This document shows positions 1 to 11,677 of a DNA stretch of 64,000 bases, one piece after another. The stretch is from Adiantum capillus-veneris (taxonomy: Eukaryota > Streptophyta > Polypodiopsida > Polypodiales > Pteridaceae): contig CM043956.1 of assembly GCA_014529385.2 (NCBI GenBank), forward strand, positions 86,727,721-86,791,720, read 5' to 3'. Both the position numbers and the translations under genes were made by a program. The number at the start of each line of letters is the position of its first letter. Within the stretch, counting starts at the first letter, position 1. The notes beneath the pieces are model-generated. The model saw nothing but the letters and a program-made list of their open reading frames with translations. It was not told the DNA's origin and ran no database searches.

Positions 1-890
1 TGAATTACAACCCACCCTTGTATGTGCAAGCCCAAATATCCAAAGAGGGCATTTAGCCATATATGCAACCTCATATGTTGCCACAATTCCACCCTTCTAC
101 TCTTACCTTTGTACTAGACAATGCAACCTTAGGATGCTTCTTGCTAAACACTAGGCACATGTGATGGTGGAAGACACATGAAAGCTTGCCACAAGCTTGC
201 CAAATTCCAACTAAGATTTGCATCAAGTGTATCTTGTTATCCATACCATGCTCCCACTTTACATCTCCCATAGCATCCTTTAACATGTGGGCTCTACATC
301 GTCCACAATCTTTGTCATATGATCACAAAGGCAAGGTACATGGCTATCTGGCACGAGTCGATGCACAAGGACATCTCACTTGTAAGACTAAGGATCTTGG
401 ATCGCAACCGTCTTGTTTCCTTTTTACACTTAGAGACTTTATAAAACATATATCATTGACTTGTGCTAGATATCTTACAACTTTCGTTGATAGGGCCAAC
501 TAATGCGGCCTGTAAATCTTGATTCATTAACCATGCACTAGAAAGGAAAAATCAGGATCTTTGTTTCTCCTTTTATCGGAATGTTTTGTTGGGTGATAGA
601 TGACTTATTGTCATTGATATTGGGGCCTATATATGGAGAGGTAATGATGCTCTATCTTTACTGATAGGCATTCCAAGCGCCCTCCTGACATTGCATGTTG
701 GGGGTTGAGGAAGTCCTTGCTAAAAGAAACAATTGTGTTGTAGCACGTGATGTATCCCAAGAGTTGGGTGTGATGGAAAACTTGCACGTGTGTGGAGGAG
801 AGCACAATTGTGGTGTTGGTTTAGACCCACTCGGCCATATAACTATGCTTGATGCTTTAGAATTTCAAGTTCATGCTGCCTCTATCTGAC
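1..890. repeat. Low-copy repeat R1, copy a
   Basis: This stretch recurs at 3480-3843 and 10190-11090 in the same orientation. Shared blocks include the run starting GAATTACAACCCACCC and the block around CTATCTGGCACGAG. Each copy keeps a short open frame on the minus strand (here 71-286, about 71 codons) with similar residues in all three, such as HHHMCLVFSKKHPKVAL. I do not recognise that protein. The frame may be a fragment of a captured gene or just conserved because the copies are young. No terminal repeats or target duplications were found at the borders. Confidence 0.7.
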
Positions 891-927
891 TCAAGTAGCA
901 ACATTGTTTGAGAGCTCAAAAAGAAAC

Positions 928-930
<3 letters not shown>

Positions 931-967
<37 letters not shown>

Positions 968-968
968 T

Positions 969-1044
<76 letters not shown>
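931..1044. repeat. Composite (GT)n(GA)n microsatellite
   Basis: About 17 GT units (931-964) pass through a short transition into about 35 GA units (974-1044). The same GT-then-GA order recurs at 2585-2689 and 14878-14951, and a mostly GA version lies at 11418-11468. The flanking sequence is similar at several of these sites, so the composite tract travels as part of the repeat family. Confidence 0.95.
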
Positions 1045-1047
<3 letters not shown>

Positions 1048-1310
1048 AGAATTGAAAGGGAAGCCCAAATTTCTTGAGGATTGCTTTAGTCACACAGAGT
1101 GAGAGAGAGACAGAGGGAGAGAGTGGATATTGGAATGATACAGGGAACAACACTTTTGAGGATTGCATTAGTCACATTCTCTCATATTGTACAATTGAAT
1201 GTATTTACATGCATTCACAGGCGGAGGTCGGAACCTTTTTGAAAAGGACGTGAATCCAGCCAGTCTCTCAAGGGAGGGCGAGGAGAGAGAGGTAGAGCGC
1301 CACTAGATTT
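1040..1310 (-). pseudogene. Duplicated 3' end of the BPS1/ROH1-like gene
   Basis: This segment matches 11465-11715 closely. It includes the 3' flank of the gene at 11678-12721 and about its last dozen codons: on the minus strand at 1268-1306 the reading LSLLALP-stop is preserved. The rest of the gene is absent, and the sequence becomes unrelated at about 1306. It is either a remnant of a lost tandem gene copy or a 3' flank carried along with repeat R1. Confidence 0.6.
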
Positions 1311-2580
1311 TTTCCTCCGGTTGTTTTCTATCCCAATTATCATCTAAAAAGTCCAAACATCTCGCATAATTGCAAATGAACATTGTTGTGGTAATTCTTA
1401 TTTTCTCATCAAAGAAGAAATTACAAACGCTTGAATATGCATAAATAGAGCGATCCTAACAATCTTTGTAGTAATTGAATACTTGAGAGACTTTTGTATA
1501 TCTTGAAACAACCCATTCCTCAAGCTTTCACTAGTTTGGGACGTTGGCAAAGACCAACGTCCCAAACTAGTGAAGTGGCAAATGAGTCACACGACCCTAG
1601 CCAGATGATATTTGGGGTTCCAAATATGACATATCATAAAATAATATTCCATTATCTGTTGGAATCTCCTTGTGCGATCTTCCTTGGTACATTTTTTCAC
1701 CAATGTATGCATAAATATTTGTAGCATGTCAAACATGATATCAACCATAAGCCTTTGGAAATAAACATGCACTGAATGAGATATTTGCTCAAAATACCAT
1801 ACAGTTGGGTCCATGTTGTGGCAAACTAGGAGAAGATGTTTGCAACCTTAAGTCTGCGTGTTAGAAAGCATGTTATATGAGGATCTCTTTCACCTGCTTT
1901 CTTTGTGCACACACTTTAAACTCTTTAACTTGACCCTTGAAAGCCTCCACAAAATCATTGCGTCACCTCGTCGTCTGCAATAGTACCCAACTCTTGATAG
2001 TCATTCTAGATGATATCCATGATTGATCATCTGTAGTATAACTATTAAAAATGGTAACAGAGTCAATTGTAGTGCTAGGCCTTTGAGAGGTAGTCATGGT
2101 GTGCACTAGAACCGATAATAGATTTAATGAAAATATGAAAAAGGGAAGAGAGTTTTGAGAGGGAAGTAGAGTTACTGAAAGTTAAATTTGGGCGGGAGCA
2201 TAGATACTGGATAGAGCCTTCAATGCAAGTTTTGAAATTCTTTGGCACAAAGTTAGTACGGTTTACAAAAAGTACGCTTTGAAAGTGTGACATTATATAA
2301 TTTGAATAACGAAATTTTTGTTTTCCTTATTTTCTCAACGAGTCTCACTCTAAAATACTGATTTTCAAAGTAACATTAGCCTCTTCCTCATTGGTTGAGT
2401 GCCACTCTCTCTACTGAAAGGCCCAGAAGTGAGTCCAAAGTTCTCCTGATGTTTCAAATGAAAAAATGAACTAAAGTTGGGATTTAGTGCGGGATTTTAA
2501 CCTTAGAAGCAAAAGCTCGAAGAGTGATTTATATGAAAGTTCAACAAGTAGTTGATGATTGTTGTGACTCTGGAGATGTT
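1311..2580. other. AT-rich intergenic stretch, no gene seen
   Basis: I see no convincing coding region here. The only distinctive structure is the perfect hairpin at 1527-1574. Short open frames exist but have no recognisable domain and no paralogue in the window. Confidence 0.5.
1527..1574. repeat. Perfect 21 bp inverted repeat with 6 nt loop
   Basis: The left arm (1527-1547) begins TTCACTAGTTTGGG. The right arm (1554-1574) is its exact reverse complement, around the loop CAAAGA. It is not in the other R1 copies. It could be a small fold-back element or a hairpin transcript source. It is too short to call a microRNA precursor with confidence. Confidence 0.9.
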
Positions 2581-2582
2581 TC

Positions 2583-2692
<110 letters not shown>

Positions 2693-2952
2693 GGAAATAA
2701 AGGGTAGCCCAAATTTCTTGAGGATTGCTTTAGTCACAACAAAGAGTGAGTGAGAGAGAAAGAGAGAGAGAGAGGGAGAGAGGGAATTTGTATATGAGGT
2801 CTAAACCTAACCATACAATACCAATCTGGATCTAAGTGCATGCTTTGCAAAGAGATTGAAATGGCCACAATGTGGAAGATAGTTTTTTTGTTCATGCAAT
2901 TTTTGGGTTGTGTGGTTATGTCTAGAATTGTCAAAGGAAAACATGTCTGGAT

Positions 2953-3376
2953 GTTTTTGATGCTTGGTGCATGTTACTGTGAAGGTGAATCACCAAGGTG
3001 TATAGATATAAAGTATATATAAAAGTAAATATAGATGAAGTCATGCAAACACCAGTGATAGGTATGCAAAATACAGAAAATACAACTTTTTTGTACTTAA
3101 TTGTATGCACAATCAAAAACATGTGGGGCTATAGAAACCTTATACTTACATTAGGAACACATTAATTTTTGATGCATTGTGCATGTTAGTATGAAGGTGA
3201 ATCACCAAGGTGTATGGATATAAAGTCTATATACAAATAAATATGGATGAAGTCATGCAAACACGGGTGATAGGTATGCAAAATACAAAACATACAACTT
3301 TTTTGTACTTAATTGTATGCACAATAAAAAACATGTGGGGCTATAGAAACCTTATACTTACATTAGGAACACATTG
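2953..3376. repeat. Tandem duplication, about 212 bp period
   Basis: Two head-to-tail units (about 2953-3164 and 3165-3376) share long blocks, for example GAAGTCATGCAAACAC at 3037 and 3249. A further copy of the same unit is at 9958-10090. The two units differ by scattered substitutions, so the duplication is not brand new. Confidence 0.85.
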
Positions 3377-3448
3377 AAGTTAGCGAGAAATCTTATACTT
3401 ACATTAGGAACACATTGAAGTTAGCGAGAAAACTCGCTAACTTCAATG
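3350..3448. repeat. 41 bp direct duplication followed by a 16 bp hairpin
   Basis: A 41 bp unit ending GTTAGCGAGAAA occurs twice (3350-3390 and 3391-3431). The second copy runs into its own reverse complement. The arms 3413-3428 and 3433-3448 (CATTGAAGTTAGCGAG) are perfect and separated by AAAA. In the copy at 10080-10110 the inverted arm is absent. Confidence 0.9.
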
Positions 3449-3479
3449 GGTTTTTGTTCCACATATATGTAGCTAATGT

Positions 3480-3843
3480 TGTGAGAATGAATTACAACCC
3501 ACCCCTGCATGTGCATGTCCAAGTCTCAAAACAGGGCATTTAGCCATAAATGCCACCTCATATGTTGCCACAATTCCACCCTTGTACTCTTACCTTTGTA
3601 CTGTACAATGCAACCTTAGGATGCTTCTTGCTAAACACTAGGCACATGTGATGGTGGAAGGCACATGAAAGCTTGCCACAAGCTTGACAAATTCCAACTA
3701 GGAGTTGCATCAAGTGTATCTCCTTGTCCATGCCATGCTCCCACTTTAGATATCCCATATCATCCTTTAACATGTGGGATCTACATCATCCGCAACCTTT
3801 GTCATATGAGCACAAAGGCAAGGCACATGGCTATCTGGCACGA
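3480..3843. repeat. Low-copy repeat R1, copy b (truncated)
   Basis: This matches 1-350 and 10190-10570. Homology stops abruptly after GGCACGAG at 3843, where the other copies continue with TCGATGCAC. The break marks the border of later inserted sequence that includes the older and younger Copia elements. Confidence 0.75.
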
Positions 3844-4019
3844 GTATTGCCTGCAGTGGAAACGAAGACCGAAATGAGCCTGAATAAAAAATAGGAGCAA
3901 ACTAGGCTCTTTGAGCTTCCCCAAAAAATTTGTCGGCCTACAAACGCTCGCCAAAGCTCATAAAAATCGGAGAGAGTAAGCAAGCGTGTGCTTGAGCTAC
4001 TGGCGACTAAGCCCGGGAG

Positions 4020-4162
4020 TGTTGGAGCTATATATGGCTCACTCTACTGAACTTGGACTCACCTATATATTTGTGTCTTGTCCTCAATATGACTCAGTCT
4101 TTGGGAGCGTATATGGTGTGTCTCTTGTCTCGTCTCTCTCTCTTTCTCTCTACATCTCAACA
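4020..4162 (+). repeat. 5' LTR of Copia element
   Basis: This is a 143 bp LTR that starts TGTTGGAGC and ends CATCTCAACA. It differs from the 3' LTR at four sites. It contains a TATATAT-type stretch near its start and a CT-rich tract near its end. Confidence 0.97.
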
Positions 4163-4174
4163 TGGTATCAGAGC
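4163..4174 (+). promoter_or_regulatory. Primer binding site for initiator tRNA-Met
   Basis: TGGTATCAGAGC directly follows the 5' LTR. This is the standard plant copia primer site, complementary to the 3' end of initiator tRNA-Met. Confidence 0.97.
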
Positions 4175-4890
4175 GGTAACGATCACGCACCGATTCAATT
4201 CATGGTGACACAACAGCATGTGTATGCGATTTTCATGTAAGATTCAAAATTGCTACAAATTTTATTTTTGAGCGTTGATTCTTGTTAATTGTGGTTGTTT
4301 TGTATTAAGAAGAATATGATTAGTGTTTTATGTGGTGTTTATTTCTAATCAATCTAATCGTTGATTACGTTTTCTTGTTGATGACACCCTGAACTTCATC
4401 TCAATTTTTCTTGCTGTTCTGCTCAAAATTTGGAGAAACGAAAAACTTGTTCGTCTCCTCGAGCTCTTCGATTTGAGTTCTAGGTTTGCGTCAATCGGAG
4501 TTCGCAGTAGAAAGTTATGCTGTTTTTACTACAATTGAGCTTGACGCATCTTTCTTCGTCCTACTTCTTCGTGAAGCGTCCACGATCATTTTTCTTATTT
4601 TGGCGTTAACTTTTTCGAGAAGATTTAGCTTTTTGCTATTCGTATTGTGGCCGTCGATCTTGCGTCTCACGCCACTCTATTTTGAGGACTCGTTTATTAT
4701 TAATGTCTCCTTTACCCTGCCTTTTTTGGGTGACGTCTCTAACATCTTTGGACGTTCCTTGAGCATCCTTCTTACGTTTATCATTGATAGAACGCAGTAC
4801 TCATATCTCTCTCATTCTCAATTGCAGCCTTCACCATATATGGTGTGCAGATTCTGCGATCTTATCTTATACGTCTTCTCGCAACAAGAT
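4175..4890 (+). other. Copia leader region
   Basis: This is 716 bp between the primer site and the likely gag start. The gag frame is open upstream from 4486, but the 135 codons before 4891 are rich in Phe, Leu and Ile and do not resemble gag. I therefore place the start at the ATG at 4891, where the gag-like sequence begins. Confidence 0.6.
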
Positions 4891-7800
4891 ATGGCTATGA
4901 ATATTCTCGTCAATGGCTTTCCTTCTGGCCAGCGTTTCGTTCCTCCTTTCCAAGGTCAAGGATTTCCAGGCTGGAAAGCAAAGATGTTGTTAATTCTTGA
5001 AGGCGATGAACTCTCCGATGTTGTTCTTGGAAATCGTGTTTGTCCGCCTCAACCTATTGATACGAATAATGATAACGTGCTTATCACTGAAGGACCTATA
5101 TTTGAAGATTGGAATGTTGCCTATACGGATTGGCAACGACGTGATAAAGCAGCTCGTCGGTATATTCTTTCTGCTCTTACTGATTCCCTTTTGCTTGATA
5201 TGTATGAACTGCCTACTACCCACGACGTATGGAAGTACCTTATTGCAAACTTTCAGAAGAAATCTGTTACAGAAATACTTTATTTGAGAGGGTTGCTTAA
5301 CAAGTTACAATATGAAGTTGGTACTTCTATGACGGGACATATTGAATCTTTCAAATCTATTATTAATCAACTTGCTGCTGCCGGTGATCTTGTTCCACAA
5401 AAGCAATTGATTACACTTCTCCTTGATACGGTGAAGGACTCTTCTTATGATAACATTGTTACTATTCTCTCTAATAAAGATGGTCTTGATTTCGACCAAG
5501 CCTGCATGTCTTTAATTGAATACCCTCAACGTCAAGAATGTCGGAATGCTGGTCACGATACAGCTATGATTTCACAAGAGGAGACTGAGTCACAACAGAT
5601 GGAACGTTCTTTTTATGCTCGAAGGTGTCCATTTCAATGAGGAAACCTCAGAGGTGGCCGTCGCGATAATATTTTCTCTCGTCTCAAATTTCCTAATAAG
5701 CAATGTTCTTACTGCAATAGAAATGGCCATACTAAAGATGATTGTTGGGCACGTCAATATGATGAAGAACACAATATTACCACAAAACAACCACATTTAT
5801 CTAGAGACTCTTCTTCTTGTTGTTGTGAATATTGTGGACGATCTGATCATCCCACTCATATGTGCTATAAGCGTCGATTCGACACAGATCGGAATAGAGC
5901 ATATGCTACTGAACATCGAAACAACATTTTACCAGAAACAAGCTGCGTCCTATGTTCAGTTGCTCCAGATAGAATACTTCATGTACGTGATGGATCACTT
6001 TTTATTATCGATTCTGGTGCTACAGGAAATATGACATATCACTCTAAGTGGCTCCATAATTATCATCCACTGCCAGTTCAACGTGTTTTTTATCTTGCTG
6101 ATGATACTACTTGTCAAGTAAAGGGTATTGGAGACTTATATCTTGGTACCTTATCTTCTTCCACTCGAATTTTGCGAGGAGTATTACATGTACCAGATCT
6201 TCAACGTAATCTTCTTTCAGTTGCTAGACTTGTTGATCTTGGTCTGTTTGTTGGATTTGATCATACCAAATGCCGAATTGAGAAAGATGGACAGACTATA
6301 GCCATTGCTCCTCGAAACGGTAATTTGTTTGAACTCTCTCTTAACGATGTTGTAACAAATATTGTCACTGCTCCAGGTGATCATGATTGCAAAGTATGGC
6401 ATCACCGTTTTGTTCATGCTAATTTCTCAAAACTCCTTGATCTTCAACGTCGTGATCTTGTCCATGGCATGGATCTTAAAGCCCATCCCCATATGGGAAT
6501 TTGTGAATTTTGTGCTCTTGGGAAACACAATCGTAAACCCTCTCCTCTTTCAAATACAACTCATTCTCATGACATATTGGATCTTGTTCATACTGATATA
6601 TGTGGACCTCTACCTTCTTCGAGATCACAATATCACTACTTCATTACTTTCAGTGATGATTTCTCAAGGTATACGAATGTATTTCTACTTAGACAAAAAT
6701 CTGAAGCCTTATCTGTTTTCAAACAATTCCACAAGGCTGCAGATTTTCAAACTGGTTGTCGCCTTAAGAAGCTTCGTAGTGACAATGCAGGCGAATATGT
6801 TTCTCGAGAGTTTGTGAGTTACTATGTTGACAGTGGAATTCATCATGAACACACTATTCCATATTCGCCTCAACAGAACGGTGTTGCTGAATGAAAGAAC
6901 CGCACTATTCTCAATGCTGTAAGATGTATGCTGATTCATTCTGGCTTATCTCGTGTTTTCTGGGCTGAAGCTACTTTGACAGCAGCATTTATTCAGAATC
7001 ATCTTCCTACTACTGCACCCTCTGGTAAGATACCCATCATAGCATGGACAGGTGACATTCCTTTTGTATCTCATTTTCGAACCTTTGGATATATTGCTTA
7101 TATTCATGTTCCCAAAGAAACACGAACAAAGCTTGATGCTCCTGGTCTTAAAGTTATTTTTATTGGATATTCTGACACTTCCAAAGGCTACAAATTCTAT
7201 GACCCTTCCTCCAAGAAAGTAATTGTGAATCATGATGCTACTTTTAACGAACAGCTTATGGGAGGCTCATGGTCCATGGATGATTCTCATGATACTAAAT
7301 CATTGCTTCAGGCTTTTCCATTTCTTTCAGAAGATGAAACTCTTCCTATAGAGCAACTTTCCTCTTCACAACCATCCATTCCAAACGTTGTCAATGATGA
7401 TATCGATATTTTTGTTGATCTGCCTATTGATTTTGAACATGGCTCATGTCATGTTTATGATGATAATATTTCTGATAATGCTTTTTCTATTTCTAAAGAT
7501 CCCGTTACTTATGATGAAGCTATCTCTTCACCACAAAAGGATCAATGGCAAGAGGCTATGGAAGAAGAGTACGATTCTCTTATCTCTAAAGGTACATGGA
7601 TACTAACTGAATTACCTCCTGGTCGTACAACTATTAAATGTAAGTGGGTGCATAAGACAAAAGTAAAAGCAGATGGATCTTTTGACCAGTTCAAGGCGCG
7701 TTTAGTTGCAAAAGGTTACTCCCAAGTAGCTGGTGTTGATTATCCAGAGACTTTTTCACCAGTTGTTCGCATTACAAGTGTTCGAGTTTTATTGGCATTT

Positions 7801-9118
7801 GCTGTTCAATTTGATTTAGAAGCTCATCAAATGGATGTGCGAACTGCTTTTCTTAATGGTGACTTGGAAGAGGAAATTTATGGAACAACCAGAAGGGTTT
7901 GTTATTCTAGGTAAAGAAGACCTTGTTGCTCAACTCCATAAGGCACTATATGGTCTCAAACAATCTTCGCGAGCCTGGTTTACAAAATTTGATCTTTTTC
8001 TCACCTCTAAAGGATTCATCTCTTGCTCGTCAGACCCCAACTTATACATAAAACGCCAAGGTAGCAGTTTTGTGATTCTTGCTCTTTATGTGGATGATAC
8101 GATCCTTGTTTCCAATGATTTGGGATTTCTTTAGCAAGTGAAAAAGTTATTGTCTTCTGCATTTGATATGGTGGATCTTGGAGAGACTCACTCTTGTCTT
8201 GGAATTCAAATCCAACGGAACCGTACAAAAGGTATTTTATTCCTTCGACAATCAAATTTTATTACAGATATTATTCAAAAATTTGGTATGGAATCTACAC
8301 ATTCAGTCAACACACCTTGTCTTGCGAGCTCTACGAAGAACACTTCTGACAATGGCGGTCAACTTGTCACAAATCAACCTTATGCTAACTTGATTGGATG
8401 TCTTCAGTTTGTTGGCATGAACACTCGTCCTGATATTCTGTTTGCTGCTAATTATCTTGGACAACATCTTGCATGTCCTTCTCTTAAGCATTGGTCTGTT
8501 GCATAACGTGTATTGAAATACTTGAAAGGCACTACAGATTTTGGTTTAGTCTATCAACGAAAACTCACATCATATTCTATGCAACCTCTTTCTCTTTTGG
8601 GTTACATAGATGCAGACTGGGCAAGCTCACATTTATCTATGCGATCTACTAGTGGAAATGGATTCTTTATAAATGGTTGTCTTGTTTCTTGGACCAACAA
8701 GAAACAACGTTGTGTTGCAGTTTCTATGACTGAGTCAGAATATGTTGCGGCATCACTTGCAGCTCGTGAGTTGATTTGGCTTCGACAAATGCTGGTTGAT
8801 ATTGGTCACTCTCCTCTTTCTAGCACACCCTTGCGGTGTGACAACCAAAGTTCTATTAGTCTTGCAAAAGACTATGTTCAACATAATAAGTCAAAGCACA
8901 TTGCTGTCCATTATCATTATGTCAGGTATGAAGTACGCAAAGGAACCATTATGGTTGAACATTGTCCAGGTGACCAGGTGATTGCAGACATTTTGACCAA
9001 AGGCCTCAATGAGTCACGTTTCATCCTCTTGCGCTCGGAGCTTGGAGTTGCTTCGGCCTCACTCTTTCTAGATTATCTTCTTTGTTATTGTAATAGCTTT
9101 GTACATATGACATTGTAA
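4891..9118 (+). pseudogene. Copia gag-pol polyprotein, interrupted
   Basis: The gag (UBN2-type) region runs 4891-5637. Two CCHC zinc knuckles lie at 5704-5745 and 5824-5865. The protease motif DSGAT is at 6010-6024. The integrase has an HHCC region near 6400-6530 and catalytic acidic residues at 6594 (HTD), 6781 (SDN) and 6889 (VAE). Reverse transcriptase starts near 7540, with its first Asp at 7834 and the YVDD box at 8087-8098. RNase H covers about 8600-9010. In-frame stops are TGA at 5638, TGA at 6892, TAG at 8132 and TAA at 8504. A 2 bp deletion near 7880 shifts the frame. All four stops lie in an otherwise open, homologous frame. The integrase stop falls directly after the catalytic Glu, where the family normally has Arg, so CGA to TGA is likely there. 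Confidence 0.95.
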
Positions 9119-9530
9119 TATTTTAGGTATCATGCACTATGCACACTCCACATTTGCACATTGTGATATCTAAGTCACTTTAATATTTTTACATAGATGC
9201 ACAATTCACTTTCACATCATCACCGTGCTGGTTCATATTTTCACATTGTATAGGGGCTTGGGTTTTTCCCTTGAACTCCCCAAGGGTTTTTTCATCCAAA
9301 GCTACTTTGCTATTGTAATAGCTTTGTACATATGACATTGTAATCTTTTAGGTATCATGCACTATGCACACTCCACATTTGCACATTGTGATATCTAAGT
9401 CACTTTAATATTTTTACATAGATGCACAATTCACTTTCACATCATCACAGCGCTAGTTCATATTTTCACATTGTATAGGGGCTTGGGTTTTTCCCTTGAA
9501 CTCCCCAAGGGTTTTTTCATCCAAAGCTAG
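9086..9530 (+). repeat. 225 bp tandem duplication before the Copia 3' LTR
   Basis: Two units (9086-9310 and 9311-9530) start TATTGTAATAGCTTTG and end near CATCCAAAGCTA. They lie between the RNase H end and the polypurine tract. Each contains a short dyad, CTTGGGTTTTTCCC ... CCCCAAGG. Differences between units are few. The duplicated untranslated segment may be normal for this family or particular to this copy. Confidence 0.95.
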
Positions 9531-9539
9531 AGACCTTTG

Positions 9540-9551
9540 TTTGAGTGGGGG
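9540..9551 (+). promoter_or_regulatory. Polypurine tract of Copia element
   Basis: TTTGAGTGGGGG lies immediately before the 3' LTR, in the position and with the composition expected for the plus-strand DNA primer. Confidence 0.85.
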
Positions 9552-9694
9552 TGTTGGAGCTATATATAGCTCACTCTACTGAACTTGGTCTCACCTATAT
9601 ATTTGTATCTTGTCCTCAATATGAATCAGTCTTTGGGAGCGTATATGGTGTGTCTCTTGTCTCGTCTCTCTCTCTTTCTCTCTACATCTCAACA
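9552..9694 (+). repeat. 3' LTR of Copia element
   Basis: This LTR is 143 bp, the same length as the 5' LTR with four substitutions. It is followed by the target duplication GGGAG. Confidence 0.97.
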
Positions 9695-9712
9695 GGGAGG
9701 ACGCAACCTGCT

Positions 9713-9911
9713 CTAATACTAATTTTTGGAATTAGGGTTAACGTTGCAACAAAACACACATAGCTTGGAGAAGACGAAGGAAGATGAAGGCACATAACAG
9801 AGAGTGTATTACTTAGTGTGCAATGGAAAGATAGATAGCCCTAGAATGATGGGTGTATATACAATGCGCGGGAGAAAAAATGTCCTAGTGAGGGGAAAAA
9901 TGCCTCAACAG
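9713..9911 (-). mobile_element. Remnant LTR and primer site of an older Copia element
   Basis: Read on the minus strand, the segment starts TGTTGAGGC at 9911 and ends near AATTCCA at 9727. A degenerate tRNA-Met primer site, TTAGTATTAGAGC (9713-9725), follows. The younger Copia element landed about 15 bp beyond this primer site. The short segment 3844-4014 on the other side of the younger element is probably what remains of the older internal region. The second LTR was not found. Confidence 0.5.
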
Positions 9912-9949
9912 TCTTAAGTGTGTTCGCACACATCACTGCCACATGTATA

Positions 9950-11410
9950 TGGTAACAATGAAGTCATGCAAACACCGGTGATAGGTATGCAAAATACAAA
10001 AAATTCAACCTTTTTGTACTTAATTGTATGCACAATTAAAAACATGTGGCGCTATAGTAACCTTATACTTACATTAGAAACACATTCGAGTTGGCGAGAA
10101 AACTAGATTGGTTGCATGAAAAAATCTCTATATCTTCAAACATGAAACAATGGGCTTTCTCCCACATATATATGCAGCTCATGTTGTGAGAATGAATTAC
10201 AACATATCCTTGTATGTGCATGCCCAAGTCTCAAAACAGGGTCTTTAGCCATATATGCCACCTCATATGTTGCCACAATTCCACCCTTGTACTCTTACCT
10301 TTGTAAGTCTAGACAACGCAACCTTAGGATGCTTCTTGCTAAACACTAGGCACATGTGATGGTGGAAGGTACATGAAAGCTTGCCACAACCTTGCCAAAT
10401 TCCAACTAGGTTCTGCATCAAATGTATCTCCTGCATCAACTGTATCTCCTTATCCACGCCATGCTCCCACTTTACATCTCCCATAGCATCCTTTAACATG
10501 TGGGCTTTACATCGTCCGCAATCGTTGTCATATGATCACAAAGGCAAGGTACATGGCTATCTGGTACGAGTCGATGCACAAGGATATCCCACTTGTAAGA
10601 CTGGGGGTCTTGGATCGCAACCGTCCTATTTCCTTCTTACACCTAGAGTCTTTATAAAACATATATCATTGACTTGTGCTAGATAACTTGAAGCTTTCAT
10701 TGATAGGGCCAACTAATGAGGCCTGTAAATCTTGATTCATTAACCATGCACTAGAAAGGCAAAATCAAGATCTTTGTTTCTCCTTTTATTGGAGTGCTTT
10801 GTTGGGGCCTATGGAGAGGTAATGATGCTCCATCTTTATTGATAGGCATTCGAAGCGCCCTCTTGACATGGCACGTTGGGGGTTAAGGAAGCTCTCACAA
10901 AAGAAAAAAATGTGGTGTAGCACGTGATGTATCCTAAGAGTTGGGGGTGATGGAAAACTTGCACGTGTGTGGAGGAGATCACAATTGTGGTGTTGGTTTA
11001 GACCCACTCGGCCGTATAACTATGCTTGATGCTTTACAATTGCAAGTTTATGCTGCCTCTACCTGACTCAAGTAGCAACATTGTCACTTATTAAGTTATT
11101 TGTAAGAAAAGGACACTCGTTCCAAATATCAAGAAAAATACTCGATAATCTTTGCAACTTATTAAGTTTGGTTTTTTATGTTTTCTCGTTTGGATTGTTT
11201 CACACACCCAGTAGATCCAATGAAAATGGGGAGCTAAGCTTAATGATGCATTATTGCTCCTCTTGTTTTATTTATTATTTTTACTTATAGTCGGCTAGTG
11301 CTAGCGTTATCATGGCTGCTTATGATAAAGGTGGTCAATGCTTTAGAATTGCAAGTTCATGCTGCCTCTACCTGACTCAAGTAGCACCATTGTTTGAGAG
11401 CTCAAAAAGA
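9950..11410. repeat. Low-copy repeat R1, copy c
   Basis: This continues the 212 bp unit (9958-10100), then the R1 body (10190-11090), then a second short copy of the end segment (11330-11415). It runs into a GA microsatellite and the 3' flank of the host gene. The order matches the R1 copy at 1-1310, so the copies look like products of larger segmental duplication. Confidence 0.75.
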
Positions 11411-11415
11411 AACAT

Positions 11416-11424
11416 TGTGTGTGT

Positions 11425-11468
<44 letters not shown>
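11416..11468. repeat. (GT)n(GA)n microsatellite
   Basis: A short GT run is followed by about 20 GA units. It is equivalent in position to the tract at 931-1044 in the duplicated segment. Confidence 0.95.
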
Positions 11469-11471
<3 letters not shown>

Positions 11472-11677
11472 GGAATTGAAAGGGAAACCCAAATTTCTCT
11501 AGGATTGCTTTACTCACATAGAGACAGAGGGAGAGAGTGGAAATTGGAATGATACAGGGAACAAAACTTTTAAGGATTGCATTAGTCACATTCTCCCATA
11601 TTGTACAATGGAATGTATTTACATTCACAGGCGGAGGCCGGAACCTTTTGAAAAAGGACGTGGGTCCAGCCAGTCTC

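Larger units (their letters stand above)
4020..9694 (+). mobile_element. Ty1/copia LTR retrotransposon, full length, degenerate coding region
   Basis: The element has two 143 bp LTRs, both TGTTG...CAACA, and a 5 bp target duplication GGGAG (4015-4019 and 9695-9699). The primer site for initiator tRNA-Met follows the 5' LTR and a purine tract precedes the 3' LTR. The LTRs differ at 4 positions (about 3%), so the insertion is fairly recent. Domain order is gag, zinc knuckles, protease, integrase, reverse transcriptase, RNase H, the copia order. The reading frame carries four in-frame stops and one 2 bp deletion, so this copy cannot move on its own. Confidence 0.97.

Noticed and set aside
71-286. 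A small minus-strand frame conserved in three R1 copies
   Set aside because: It is short, ends within the repeat and shows no known domain. Similarity follows from the DNA duplication, so I did not annotate it as a gene.
4486-4890. Upstream extension of the Copia gag frame
   Set aside because: The frame is open but strongly hydrophobic and unlike gag. The leader is probably open by chance, so the ATG at 4891 is preferred.
5638-8506. Idea that the stops are repaired by U-to-C RNA editing, as in fern and hornwort organelles
   Set aside because: The stop set would fit, but this is nuclear transposon DNA with LTRs and a frameshift as well. Methylation decay explains it more simply.
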